Shown in pieces: positions 33,577-42,165 of a stretch of 64,000 nucleotides of DNA; the stretch's first letter is position 1, and each line of letters opens with the position of its first letter. The notes below the pieces were generated by a model. The model made no database searches. It saw only the letters and a program-made list of their open reading frames with translations, and had not been told where the DNA came from. Made by a program: the position numbers and the translations under genes. Source of the stretch: Bacteroidota bacterium (lineage in GTDB: Bacteria > Bacteroidota > Bacteroidia > B-17B0 > Aurantibacillaceae); the NCBI GenBank assembly GCA_016185125.1, contig JACPOC010000034.1, forward strand, positions 56,012 through 120,011, given 5' to 3'.

Positions 33577-34632
33577 TTGATTATTGCGGGCATTCTTATT
33601 TTTGCATTTAGTTGTAAAGATAAAAAAACAGAAGAAATTACTCCAGAACCTGTGGCACCTGTTGCATCCACTCCACCGGATATTAATTTAACTTTAGGAT
33701 TTAATATTTTAAAAAAATTAAAGGGAATATGGAATGGCCCTGTAACTTCCACTACTCCATTGGGCGGTTATCCCGAATGGATAGTTGATTTCAGGCCAAT
33801 TTCCGAAAATCAGATTTCGGCCAAAAACGAACTGGATACGTTAAACGATATTCATTTATCTTTTTTTATTGCTTTGTACAACAACCAATATAAAGTTGCT
33901 TTCAGAAACGGCGGCTCATTTGCCGGAAATAAGCGTGTTTCTTATTTTTTAGCGGATAGCGTTTCTGAAAATGGTACTAATTCATTTTATCGTTTCTCGG
34001 AAATTATTAAAGGAAAAAAACGCGCTTATACCGAAGTGATTTTTAAAACAGATAGCTTATATATTAAATCTTACACCAATAAATACAATACCCAAACAAG
34101 CGCAACCCCCCATATGGTATGGAGTTCTAAATTGCAAGATACTTCGGCAACTCAACCGGCATTAGCTAATTTTAGCTTCCCTAAAAAAACGCAGACAAAA
34201 AATTTCTCCAACACTTTTAACGGACAAACGGAAGCCATTTATTACTCCTTGTCCACTGATCCATATCCTGAAAACGCGCAGCCTTATTTGGGAAATACTA
34301 TTGCAAATTATTCTTTTGATGCGACTCACGTTCCGGTTGCCACTAAAAAAGTTTTTCTCATTATTACCACTCAACCTTTGTTTTCCGGATTTATTTTTAA
34401 TGCCGCTAATTTAAAGTACCGTTCGCGTTACATTATAGTAGCCGCCAACGATACTAATTTTACCTTTAATTATATGCATCCCGGGGCTTATTACTTTTAC
34501 GCCATGTACGATAACGATGGCAACAACACTATTAATTCAGGAGATTGGATAAGTACGACTAATACAGCCTTTTCGCTTCCTGCGCAAGGAACAACTACTA
34601 CAAGCACACAGATTAATTTTACAATTCCTTAA
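33577..34632 (+). CDS. Unknown lipoprotein with an apparent one-base slip at its start
   Basis: The open frame begins at a TTG (33577) with MIIAGILIFAFSCKDKK, a lipobox but no basic residue ahead of the hydrophobic stretch. An ATG at 33564 lies in another frame and reaches a stop after 15 codons. Dropping one A from the AAAA run just before TTGATT joins them as MKNKLIIAGILIFAFSC, a normal lipoprotein signal. So either the sequence has an extra base, or the gene is mutated here. The mature part (about 335 residues) has no domain I know. Its C-terminal part (GAYYFYAMYDNDGNNTINSG) looks like a beta-sandwich with an Asp/Asn-rich, calcium-like loop. It ends in a convergent arrangement with topoisomerase IB. 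Confidence 0.75.
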   Translation: MIIAGILIFAFSCKDKKTEEITPEPVAPVASTPPDINLTLGFNILKKLKGIWNGPVTSTTPLGGYPEWIVDFRPISENQISAKNELDTLNDIHLSFFIALYNNQYKVAFRNGGSFAGNKRVSYFLADSVSENGTNSFYRFSEIIKGKKRAYTEVIFKTDSLYIKSYTNKYNTQTSATPHMVWSSKLQDTSATQPALANFSFPKKTQTKNFSNTFNGQTEAIYYSLSTDPYPENAQPYLGNTIANYSFDATHVPVATKKVFLIITTQPLFSGFIFNAANLKYRSRYIIVAANDTNFTFNYMHPGAYYFYAMYDNDGNNTINSGDWISTTNTAFSLPAQGTTTTSTQINFTIP

Positions 34633-34706
34633 CTCATTTTTATAATTAATTTATCTTTAATAATAGTTGCTCTATCCCGTTAGCCGGATGCTAAAAAAAA
34701 CTTTGA

Positions 34707-35804
34707 TCAAGCCACCAAACCTTCTTTTTCTAAAATTTTCATCAATAACTTTTCTTCACAAAGCAAATCATTCTCATCGCACTTTTTAAATTTATTCAAT
34801 GATTTTAAATAAGTGTGAAGCGATTTGTTTTCATAAAGAGAAATAATGGTAGGATGAACATAGTATTTTTTACAAACGGTTCGCGTATTGCCTAAATGAG
34901 CGGAAACATGATCCAACGCAGCCACAATGTTCTTTTTTGTAGCAGTAACGGTTTCGCTTTTACCTATTTTATGAAATGCCATAATGGCGTGTACGGTGCC
35001 CGCCCACGTTCTAAAATCCTTGGCAGTAAAATCTTCTCCGCTTATCGTTTTTAAATAATTATTTACCATTCCCGAATCTATGCATTTGTGATTTCCATGC
35101 TCATCATAATACTGAAACAATTCTTTTCCGGGAATGTCTCTGCATTTTTTTACAATAGTCGCCAACCTTTTGCTAGTTAAACTTATTTTATGAGTGATAC
35201 CCTTTTTTCCTTTAAAAAGAAATTGCATTTCAGCGCCTTTGAACGTTACGTGCTTATCTTTTAAGGTAGTTAATCCAAACGATCCGTATAATTTTTCATA
35301 CATATTATTACCAATGCGTATGCTGGTTCTTTCCATTAAACAAACTACCGCGGCCAACACTTTGTTAAGGGGTAAACCGGGTAATGATAAATCTTTTTCA
35401 ATTTGTAAACGAATGGATGGAATTACCTTTCCAAACGAATGCAGTCTGTAAAATTTTGTGTGATTACGAAATGAATTCCAAAGCGTATGATATTTATATT
35501 GTTTACGTTTTTTTAAATCAGTACCGGTTACTTGCAAATGTCCGTTATCATGCGGACAAATCCAGACATTATCCCACGCCGGAGGTATGACCAGCTTTTT
35601 AATTCGCTCAAGCAACGCTTCATCTTTTATAACTTCTTTCCCTTGTAAATAAACAAATTTATCACCTTTACGAATTCGTTTAATTCCGGGTTGTGCATCA
35701 CTCACGTAAACAAGGTTAACTGCTTTGGCACTTTTTTTTGCATCGTGCAAAATGTTGCTTATCTTTTTATTTGAAAGCGATATTTGCTCATTCAGTAATA
35801 ACAT
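34707..35804 (-). CDS. DNA topoisomerase IB (poxvirus/Deinococcus type)
   Basis: This 365-residue type IB enzyme nicks one strand through a 3'-phosphotyrosine and lets the DNA swivel. The N-terminal domain shows IPPAWDNVWICPHDNGHLQ. The catalytic domain shows LMERTSIRIGNNMYEKLYGSFGL (with the first catalytic Arg), the KxxK region near LKDKHVTFKG, FRTWAGTVHA with the second Arg, and the nucleophile in KKYYVHPTII. These small bacterial IB enzymes occur sporadically, and many Bacteroidota have one. It stands alone, convergent with the lipoprotein gene and divergent from the Dph6-like operon. Confidence 0.9.
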   Translation of the reverse strand: MLLLNEQISLSNKKISNILHDAKKSAKAVNLVYVSDAQPGIKRIRKGDKFVYLQGKEVIKDEALLERIKKLVIPPAWDNVWICPHDNGHLQVTGTDLKKRKQYKYHTLWNSFRNHTKFYRLHSFGKVIPSIRLQIEKDLSLPGLPLNKVLAAVVCLMERTSIRIGNNMYEKLYGSFGLTTLKDKHVTFKGAEMQFLFKGKKGITHKISLTSKRLATIVKKCRDIPGKELFQYYDEHGNHKCIDSGMVNNYLKTISGEDFTAKDFRTWAGTVHAIMAFHKIGKSETVTATKKNIVAALDHVSAHLGNTRTVCKKYYVHPTIISLYENKSLHTYLKSLNKFKKCDENDLLCEEKLLMKILEKEGLVA

Positions 35805-35944
35805 CGTGCGTTTTATATATTAATCCCGAAATATTAATGCCAACCTCTTTCTATAAAGGTCATTTAAATTATTTTGTGAAAATGAGGCATAATATCTACA
35901 CGAAAAACATGATAAAATGATGAAATGTAATTAATTTTAAGGCC

Positions 35945-36679
35945 ATGAGGCCAAAAGTTATTTTAAATTGGAGTGGCGGAAAAGATTCGGCTTTATGTTT
36001 ATATAAAATAAAAAAAGAAAATAGTTACGACGTATTAACGCTTTTAACCAGTGTAAGTAAAAAACATCAGCGAATTTCCATGCACGGGGTTCGGGTTGAA
36101 TTACTAAAACTTCAGGCAAAAAGTTTAGGATTACCGCTTAGTATAATGGAAATGCCCGAAACACCCACCATGCAAGCGTATGAAACCGTTATGAACACCA
36201 TGATGCAACAGTTAAAAAATGAAGGGGCAGAATTATCTGTTTTCGGAGATATTTTTCTGGAAGATCTGCGGGCTTACCGTGAAACACAATTGCAAAAGAG
36301 TGGAATGAAAGCGATCTTCCCCCTATGGAAAAGACCAAGTTACGATGTATTAAATGAGTTTTTGGATCTTGGATTTAAAACAATTATTACCTGTGTAAAC
36401 GAAAAGTTTTTAGACAAAAGTTTTGCCGGCAGAATTATTGATAAGGATTTTATAAAAGATCTCCCCACCAATGTAGATGCGTGCGGCGAAAATGGTGAGT
36501 TTCACACCTTTGTTTTTGACGGACCTATTTTTAAAAACCCAATATTATTTGATATTGGAGAAATCGTTCATAAAAAATACATTGTTAGTGATGATGATGG
36601 TACTGATTCCTGTAACAAAGGTAAGCCCTTTGATACCGGCTTTTGGTATTGCGATCTTCTTCCAAAAAAATTAAATTAG
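35945..36679 (+). CDS. Dph6-like PP-loop ATPase (diphthine-ammonia ligase family)
   Basis: This 244-residue adenine-nucleotide alpha-hydrolase has the PP-loop NWSGGKDSALCLYK at residues about 8-21. Later it has the Dph6 signature VDACGENGEFHTFVFDGPIF and GDIFLEDLRAYRE. The eukaryotic and archaeal family makes the last amidation of diphthamide on EF-2. Bacteria lack diphthamide, so the bacterial member must adenylate and amidate something else. It is the first of three tightly packed genes (10 bases to the next). Substrate unknown. Confidence 0.85.
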   Translation: MRPKVILNWSGGKDSALCLYKIKKENSYDVLTLLTSVSKKHQRISMHGVRVELLKLQAKSLGLPLSIMEMPETPTMQAYETVMNTMMQQLKNEGAELSVFGDIFLEDLRAYRETQLQKSGMKAIFPLWKRPSYDVLNEFLDLGFKTIITCVNEKFLDKSFAGRIIDKDFIKDLPTNVDACGENGEFHTFVFDGPIFKNPILFDIGEIVHKKYIVSDDDGTDSCNKGKPFDTGFWYCDLLPKKLN

Positions 36680-36689
36680 TAGTAGCAAA

Positions 36690-36983
36690 ATGGAAACCGT
36701 TAAAGAAAATGTATTAAAGGAATTTACTAAAATACCCGGCATAGGCAAAGCCTGTTCGCTTGATTTGTGGAACATAGGTTTACGAAGCATTGAAGATTTA
36801 AAAGGCAAAAATCCTGCTGTACTTTATCATCAATTAAATACGGTAACAAATCTCACTCACGATATTTGTATGCTGTACACATTCAGATGCGCTGTTTATT
36901 TTGCGAGTGAAACCATTCATGATAAACAAAAACTTAATTGGTGGTATTGGAAAAATAAAACTTATAACGAAGATAATGAGTAA
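36690..36983 (+). CDS. Small helix-hairpin-helix protein (Cdd1 / pathogenicity-locus family)
   Basis: This is a 97-residue protein. Residues about 10-50 form a helix-hairpin-helix (FTKIPGIGKACSLDLWNIGL with the GIGKA hairpin) as used for non-sequence-specific DNA contact. The remainder (CMLYTFRCAVYFASE ... LNWWYWKN) matches what I recall of the PF11731 (Cdd1) family, whose role is unknown. It ends with an 8-base overlap with the next gene (ATGAGTAA), so translation is coupled. Confidence 0.78.
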   Translation: METVKENVLKEFTKIPGIGKACSLDLWNIGLRSIEDLKGKNPAVLYHQLNTVTNLTHDICMLYTFRCAVYFASETIHDKQKLNWWYWKNKTYNEDNE

Positions 36984-37422
36984 AGAATTTAAAGAAGTTA
37001 ACTTTGAGGGCGCCTGCCCTACTCTATCATGGTCTTTTCATACAAGAGCGGATGAGAACAATGAGCCGCGACCGGAAATTTTACGCATTATGTTTCACGG
37101 AAAGTATCGCGAGGGGCAAGAGGCGCACACCGACGCACATCTGATAACCGTTATAATTTCTGCGGCTGTAAACTTCTGGCATCCAAAATTTGTAATTATT
37201 GATCTTTCTGATTTTGAATATAACGGTGGCGATGAATTTGAAAAAATTTACGACAGTGTAGATGATGATGATATACAAACTGTGGTTTTAGTTGGTGATA
37301 AAAGCCGTGCCGCCATGACCGCTTTATATTACGGCACCGAAGAAGGAAAAGACATTGTAGATAATAATTTTTTTTACGATGATCTTGATAAAGCGATAAA
37401 AAAATTAAAAGATCAGGAATAA
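36976..37422 (+). CDS. Unknown 148-residue acidic protein
   Basis: I do not recognise this family. The frame runs back to 36901, but the ATG at 36976, overlapping the HhH gene stop by 8 bases, is the natural start. The protein has a central hydrophobic strand-helix unit (AHLITVIISAAVNFWHPKFVIIDLSDFEY) and later IQTVVLVGDKSRAAMTALYY. This alternation of beta strands and helices suggests a Rossmann-like or STAS-like fold, and many acidic residues cluster near SVDDDD. Being third in the Dph6-like operon it may act with that ATPase. Confidence 0.75.
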   Translation: MSKEFKEVNFEGACPTLSWSFHTRADENNEPRPEILRIMFHGKYREGQEAHTDAHLITVIISAAVNFWHPKFVIIDLSDFEYNGGDEFEKIYDSVDDDDIQTVVLVGDKSRAAMTALYYGTEEGKDIVDNNFFYDDLDKAIKKLKDQE

Positions 37423-37455
37423 AAAAAATCGTTATTCCTTTTTAGAAATAACGAT
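37421..37455 (-). terminator. Rho-independent terminator of the superoxide dismutase gene
   Basis: A perfect 9-bp inverted repeat ATCGTTATT / AATAACGAT (37428-37436 and 37447-37455, loop of 10) is followed on the minus strand by a run of T (37427..37421). It also sits right after the plus-strand operon and may act weakly there. Confidence 0.6.
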
Positions 37456-37480
37456 CTTAAAACAACTTTTATTTATAATA

Positions 37481-38092
37481 TTACTTCTTAGCTTTTAAAT
37501 AAAGTTCGTTCACCTTATTCCAGTTGATAACATTAAAAAAGGCAGCCATGTAATCAGGTCGGCGATTTTGGTAATTGAGGTAATAGGCATGTTCCCAAAC
37601 ATCCATTCCTAAAATAGGCGTTCCCTTACAATCTGCAACATCCATTAAAGGGTTATCTTGATTTGGCGTACTGCATACACAAAGCTTTCCATCAGCTTTA
37701 ACAGCCAACCATGCCCAACCACTACCAAAGCGGGTAGCACCGGCTGCTGCAAAATCTGTTTTAAATTTCTCGAATCCGCCCAAATCAGCTTCAATGGCTT
37801 TTCCAACTTCGTTAGAAGGGGTACCTCCTGCGTTTGGAGCCATAATTTCCCAGAACAAGCTGTGGTTATAATGACCACCTCCGTTGTTTCTAACAGGCAT
37901 CGGGTACTTTGAAATGTTTTTACAAATATCTTCAATGCTTAATTTTTCAGTATCCGAACCCGCAATAGCGGCGTTAAGATTTGTAACATAAGCCTGATGA
38001 TGCTTGCCATGATGTATTTCCATGGTTTTAGCGTCAATATGTGGTTCTAACGCGTTAAAGGCGTAATTTAATTTTGGTAATTCAAATGCCAT
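37481..38092 (-). CDS. Superoxide dismutase, Fe/Mn type
   Basis: This 203-residue cytoplasmic enzyme dismutates superoxide to oxygen and peroxide. The fold marks are [19 protein letters not shown] at the start, [32 protein letters not shown], and the metal signature [13 protein letters not shown] with D164 and H168 as ligands. Iron versus manganese cannot be fixed by eye. A TAAATTTG -7 box lies at 38125..38118, giving a short leader. It ends at the terminator shared with the convergent Dph6-like operon. Confidence 0.95.
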   Translation of the reverse strand: MAFELPKLNYAFNALEPHIDAKTMEIHHGKHHQAYVTNLNAAIAGSDTEKLSIEDICKNISKYPMPVRNNGGGHYNHSLFWEIMAPNAGGTPSNEVGKAIEADLGGFEKFKTDFAAAGATRFGSGWAWLAVKADGKLCVCSTPNQDNPLMDVADCKGTPILGMDVWEHAYYLNYQNRRPDYMAAFFNVINWNKVNELYLKAKK

Positions 38093-38117
38093 ATTTTTAG
38101 TTTTAAAATTAGTATTA

Positions 38118-38125
38118 CAAATTTA
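38118..38125 (-). promoter_or_regulatory. Candidate -7 box of the superoxide dismutase gene
   Basis: TAAATTTG on the minus strand (38125..38118), 25 bases upstream of the ATG. No clear -33 partner is seen. Confidence 0.35.
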
Positions 38126-38213
38126 ATATTAATGTTTGGTTTAAAATTACAGATTTATCAGAATTCACTTGAAAAATTTTTGGATGATCACGAAATTAAT
38201 TTAATTTACAAAA

Positions 38214-38975
38214 TCACGCCAAAACCCACTTCACCGCCTTAATATCAAATTCTTTTGGGTTCCCGGCTTTATCTTCAAGTAACAATAGGCCTTGCGCACT
38301 TATTCCCATAACAAGTAAATTTTCAATTCTACCCTCTATCTCAAAATTTAACCACTTGTTCTTTCCGTAAAAATGCAATAAGTAAGTCTCACTAATAAAG
38401 TTGGCATGTCCGCTTTTTAATTTTAAATAATATTTTTCAAAATGTTTGCAAAGTGAGTTAAGTATCTCTGAAACTTCAGGGGGTTTATCCATAAGCATTT
38501 GAAAGGATACCGCGTTCATCTTACCATCAAACTCGCATTGCTTTACATTTATTCCTATTCCCGTTACACTTCCGCTTATAACGTTATTCGTTATGATGTT
38601 TTCAATAAGAATTCCTGCAATCTTTTTATCATTTACCATAATGTCATTTGGCCATTTGATTTTTATGTCATATTGACTACTATCTAAAATCTCCGCCATA
38701 ACGTCATAACAAGCCAAAGCGGCAATCTGATATAAATAAAATTGTTTTGCAATGTTTAAAAAAACAGGCTTTAAAATTATAGATACTGTAAGATTGCTAT
38801 ATGGAGTAGCATTCCACACATTGCCGCGTTGACCTCTTCCTGCGGTTTGGTTAGCTGTATGAATAACCGTACCTTCCAAAGGGTTAACGTTCTTTAACAG
38901 GTTAATGGCATAAGAATTGGTACTATCAACTTCAGGAAGAAATATGTTATTAGTGCCAATAAAAAGAGTTTCCAT
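38214..38975 (-). CDS. birA: Biotin--[acetyl-CoA-carboxylase] ligase
   Basis: This 253-residue enzyme makes biotinyl-AMP and attaches biotin to the carrier lysine of carboxylases. It lacks the N-terminal DNA-binding domain of E. coli BirA, so it is a ligase only. The catalytic core shows EVDSTNSYA, the biotinyl-AMP loop QTAGRGQRGNVW, and IKWPNDIMVNDKKIAGILIE. A short C-terminal domain (about residues 205-253) follows. It is divergent from rsfS with 79 bases between the starts. Confidence 0.92.
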   Translation of the reverse strand: METLFIGTNNIFLPEVDSTNSYAINLLKNVNPLEGTVIHTANQTAGRGQRGNVWNATPYSNLTVSIILKPVFLNIAKQFYLYQIAALACYDVMAEILDSSQYDIKIKWPNDIMVNDKKIAGILIENIITNNVISGSVTGIGINVKQCEFDGKMNAVSFQMLMDKPPEVSEILNSLCKHFEKYYLKLKSGHANFISETYLLHFYGKNKWLNFEIEGRIENLLVMGISAQGLLLLEDKAGNPKEFDIKAVKWVLA

Positions 38976-38991
38976 TCTAAAGCAAAAAGGT

Positions 38992-38999
38992 TAAATTTG
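38992..38999 (+). promoter_or_regulatory. Candidate -7 box for rsfS-ftsH
   Basis: TAAATTTG fits TAnnTTTG and lies 55 bases upstream of the rsfS ATG, in the birA-rsfS divergent region. No clear TTG is found 17-23 bases upstream. Confidence 0.3.
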
Positions 39000-39054
39000 T
39001 TGTTTAGTGTAAACGTAATAAAATAATTTAAAAGCTAAGCAACTATTCTGATAT

Positions 39055-39600
39055 ATGGCTAAAAAACAGGTTACAAAAGCCCCCGCAAAAAAAGCGAAAA
39101 AAACTGCGGTGAAAAAAGCAGCTAAAAAAGTTACTGTAAAAAAACCCATTACTGATAAAGAAAGGGAGTTGCGCGAAGCAAATGTTATTGCTAATTCTGA
39201 AAAGAAAAAAAAGGTAACAACTAAACGTCCGAAAAAAACCGCCAGTAAAGAACAAACCACTACTTTGCTTGATGCAATTGTAGAAGGAATGCAGGAGCGA
39301 AAAGCCAAAAACATTATGGTGCTTAACCTTACCGGAATTGAACACCGCGTTTGCGATTATTTTGTTATTTGTGATGCGGATAGTAAAACTCATGTAGGCT
39401 CTATTGCAGATAGCGTGGAGGATACCGTTATTAAATTAACTTCAGAAAAAGCTTACCACAGCGAAGGGCAGCAAAACGGAGAGTGGATTTTAGTAGATTA
39501 CATTAACATTGTAGCCCACGTATTTTTAAAAGAAATGCGCGATTATTATAACCTTGAAGCTTTGTGGGGCGACGCAGAAGTAACGTTAATAAACAATTAA
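39055..39600 (+). CDS. rsfS: Ribosome silencing factor with a lysine-rich N-terminal tail
   Basis: The C-terminal about 115 residues (from TTTLLDAIVEGMQERKAKNI) form the RsfS/DUF143 domain, which binds ribosomal protein uL14 and blocks subunit joining in starvation. Conserved parts are CDYFVICDADSKTHVGSIAD, GEWILVDYINIVAHVF and a final RDYYNLEALWGDAE. Ahead of it are about 65 residues dominated by Lys, Ala and Thr (KKAKKTAVKKAAKKVTVKK), resembling a histone H1 tail and the end of TopA in this same window. RsfS proteins are normally 105-130 residues, so this one (181) is extended. ftsH follows after 17 bases. Confidence 0.92.
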   Translation: MAKKQVTKAPAKKAKKTAVKKAAKKVTVKKPITDKERELREANVIANSEKKKKVTTKRPKKTASKEQTTTLLDAIVEGMQERKAKNIMVLNLTGIEHRVCDYFVICDADSKTHVGSIADSVEDTVIKLTSEKAYHSEGQQNGEWILVDYINIVAHVFLKEMRDYYNLEALWGDAEVTLINN

Positions 39601-39617
39601 TTAAAAGATTTTATAGA

Positions 39618-41690
39618 ATGAGTGAAATTAAAAATACAGAGCCGGTGAAAGAAGATCCCATCAAACCTACGCCCGAAGAAGAGCGCAAAAAACAGTTTGA
39701 ACGGATGAAAGAAAAATTTGGGCGGCAGGCAAGCGGAAAAGGCGGCAACAGCGGAAATAATTTTTACTGGATATATGGAGTTGTAATTGCCATTTTATTA
39801 TTTATTGTATTTTATGGCAATAACTTTAACGCACGATTGGTTGAAATTCCGCAAGGTAAATTTTACGAAATGCTTGCCAAAGGAGATGTAACGGATGTTG
39901 CCATTGTAAATAAAACCAATGCGCGCATTTACATCAATCCTGATAGTGCGTATTCCTCTAACCGTTATAAAAATCCGGCGGATGGTCGTGCTTTTTTTCC
40001 TGATAAAAAATTTAAAGGTCCGCATTTTACTACCACCGTTCCTTCGGTAGATAATTTTTTGCAGGAAATGCAGAAGGTTCAAAATGAAGCCGGAATACCA
40101 AAGGACAAACAGGTTTTTGCCCGCAGTGTTGAAGAAACCAATTGGATGACCGACCAGTTACCTTGGCTGCTTCCTATTTTAATTATGGTAGTTCTTTGGA
40201 TTGTAATGATGCGCCGAATGGGTGGCGGCGGCCCGGGCGGCGGCCCCGGCCAAATATTTAATATTGGTAAATCGCGTGCTCAATTGTTTGATAAAGAATC
40301 GAATGTTAATACCACTTTTAACGATGTTGCCGGATTAGATGGCGCAAAGCTGGAAGTAATGGAAATTGTTGACTTCCTTAAAAACCCTAAAAAATATACC
40401 GATTTAGGAGCTAAAATTCCAAAAGGAGCCTTGTTAGTTGGCCCTCCGGGGACGGGTAAAACTTTGTTAGCTAAAGCCGTTGCAGGTGAAGCTAAGGTTC
40501 CTTTCTTCTCTTTAAGCGGATCTGATTTTGTGGAAATGTTTGTAGGAGTTGGTGCCAGCCGTGTACGCGATTTATTCCGACAGGCCAAAGAAAAAGCACC
40601 TTGTATTATTTTTATTGATGAAATAGATGCCATTGGCCGTGCCCGCGGAAAAAGCGCTTCTGCAGGAGCAAACGACGAACGCGAAAATACTTTGAATCAG
40701 TTATTAACTGAAATGGATGGTTTTGGAACCAACAGCGGAGTGATTATTTTAGCGGCTACTAACCGTGCGGATATATTAGACAGAGCTTTAATGCGTGCAG
40801 GCCGATTCGATCGTCAGATTTATGTGGACATGCCGGATCTTAACGAACGTAAAGAAATTTTTCAGGTGCATTTAAAGAAAATTAAAATTGACGATAGCGT
40901 TAATGTTGATTTTTTAGCCAAGCAAACTCCCGGATTCAGTGGTGCGGATATTGCCAATATTTGTAACGAAGCTGCTTTAATTGCCGCCCGTTCCAATAAA
41001 AAACATGTAATGAAGCAGGATTTTTTGGATGCTGTTGATCGTATTATTGCAGGCCTTGAAAAGAAAAACAAAATCATTACCAAAAATGAAAAACGCGTTA
41101 TTGCTTTTCACGAAGCAGGCCACGCTACCGTTAGTTGGATGTTAGAACACGCCAGTCCTTTAGTAAAAGTAACCATAGTGCCACGTGGCCGTTCGTTAGG
41201 CGCGGCCTGGTATTTACCGGAAGAAAGACAAATTACCACCACCGAACAAATTACAGAAGAGATGTGCGCTGCTTTAGGCGGACGTGCAGCCGAAGAAATT
41301 ATTTTCGGAAAAATAAGCACCGGCGCATTAAGTGATCTTGAAAAAATTACCAAGCAAGCTTATGCCTGCGTAGTTTATTACGGATTAAATGATAAGATAG
41401 GAAACATCAGCTATTATGATAGTTCGGGACAAAGCGAATATACTTTTGGAAAACCTTACAGCGAGGCCACTTCAAAAATAATTGATGAGGAAGTAAAGAA
41501 AATGATTGATATTGCGTATGCCAAAACCAAGCAAATTTTGAGCAGCAATAAAGATAAACTTATTTTATTGGCCGAAAAGCTATTGGAGAAAGAAGTGATT
41601 TTTAAAGAAGATCTTGAAGAGATTTTTGGAAAACGCCCATTTGATAAAGACGATTTACCTTTAATTAATGAAACGCCGCCTTTGATTTAA
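39618..41690 (+). CDS. ftsH: ATP-dependent zinc metalloprotease FtsH
   Basis: This 690-residue inner-membrane AAA+ protease degrades misfolded membrane proteins and regulators. A charged N-terminus of about 45 residues leads to the first helix ([19 protein letters not shown]). A periplasmic domain follows, then a second helix ([15 protein letters not shown]) and a Gly-rich linker. Walker A is GPPGTGKT (K281), Walker B is [11 protein letters not shown], and the second region of homology is [20 protein letters not shown]. The zinc site is HEAGH with H498, E499 and H502. The frame extends back into rsfS (39564), but the ATG at 39618 is the natural start. It is co-transcribed with rsfS. Confidence 0.95.
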   Translation: MSEIKNTEPVKEDPIKPTPEEERKKQFERMKEKFGRQASGKGGNSGNNFYWIYGVVIAILLFIVFYGNNFNARLVEIPQGKFYEMLAKGDVTDVAIVNKTNARIYINPDSAYSSNRYKNPADGRAFFPDKKFKGPHFTTTVPSVDNFLQEMQKVQNEAGIPKDKQVFARSVEETNWMTDQLPWLLPILIMVVLWIVMMRRMGGGGPGGGPGQIFNIGKSRAQLFDKESNVNTTFNDVAGLDGAKLEVMEIVDFLKNPKKYTDLGAKIPKGALLVGPPGTGKTLLAKAVAGEAKVPFFSLSGSDFVEMFVGVGASRVRDLFRQAKEKAPCIIFIDEIDAIGRARGKSASAGANDERENTLNQLLTEMDGFGTNSGVIILAATNRADILDRALMRAGRFDRQIYVDMPDLNERKEIFQVHLKKIKIDDSVNVDFLAKQTPGFSGADIANICNEAALIAARSNKKHVMKQDFLDAVDRIIAGLEKKNKIITKNEKRVIAFHEAGHATVSWMLEHASPLVKVTIVPRGRSLGAAWYLPEERQITTTEQITEEMCAALGGRAAEEIIFGKISTGALSDLEKITKQAYACVVYYGLNDKIGNISYYDSSGQSEYTFGKPYSEATSKIIDEEVKKMIDIAYAKTKQILSSNKDKLILLAEKLLEKEVIFKEDLEEIFGKRPFDKDDLPLINETPPLI

Positions 41691-41833
41691 TACAATTTAT
41701 TGTTTTTAAGGTTATAAAAAATATTTTAATGTTGTGGCTTGCCACTTAAACAGCGTACCCTTTATTATTTAAATTTACAGGCATTAAGCTTTCATAATCT
41801 TCAATTTATATGTTGCGGTTATTTAAGTGTTAA

Positions 41834-42145
41834 ATGTATGAAAATCATCCTACCCAAAAGCCTATTGCCTTATTAGAAAGAATCATTAAAGCAAGTTCAA
41901 ACAAAGGCGACTTGGTAACGGATCCTTTTTCCGGCACATTTACAACTTGCTTTGTTGCTAAAGAATTAGGGAGAAACTGCATAGGTATCGACTTGCAAGA
42001 AGACTACATTAAAATTGGACTGCGCAGGCTACAACTTTCTACTGAGCATAACGCAGAAAAATTAGAAAAAGAAATTCGAACCTTTGAAACTAAAAAAATA
42101 GCTGCTACTTTCCAGCGCAGAGTTCATACAGTTACGGTTGAATAG
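41834..42145 (+). pseudogene. 3' fragment of an N4/N6 DNA methyltransferase gene
   Basis: Only 103 residues remain. They match the C-terminal part of beta-class DNA methyltransferases: HPTQKPIALLERIIKASS, then the SAM-binding motif in the form DPFSGTFTTCFVAKELGRN, and GIDLQEDYIKIGLRRL. The catalytic DPPY half is absent; the 140 bases upstream are AT-rich and stop-filled, with a TAA directly before the ATG. The usual FxGSGTT has become FSGTFTT, another sign of decay. No restriction enzyme gene is near. It is most likely a remnant of a lost restriction-modification or orphan methylase gene. Confidence 0.75.
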
Positions 42146-42165
42146 CATATATATTGTTAGGAGCT

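Noticed and set aside
41834..42145. A working restriction-modification system
   Set aside because: Only the methylase 3' part remains, its motif is altered, and no endonuclease gene is present.
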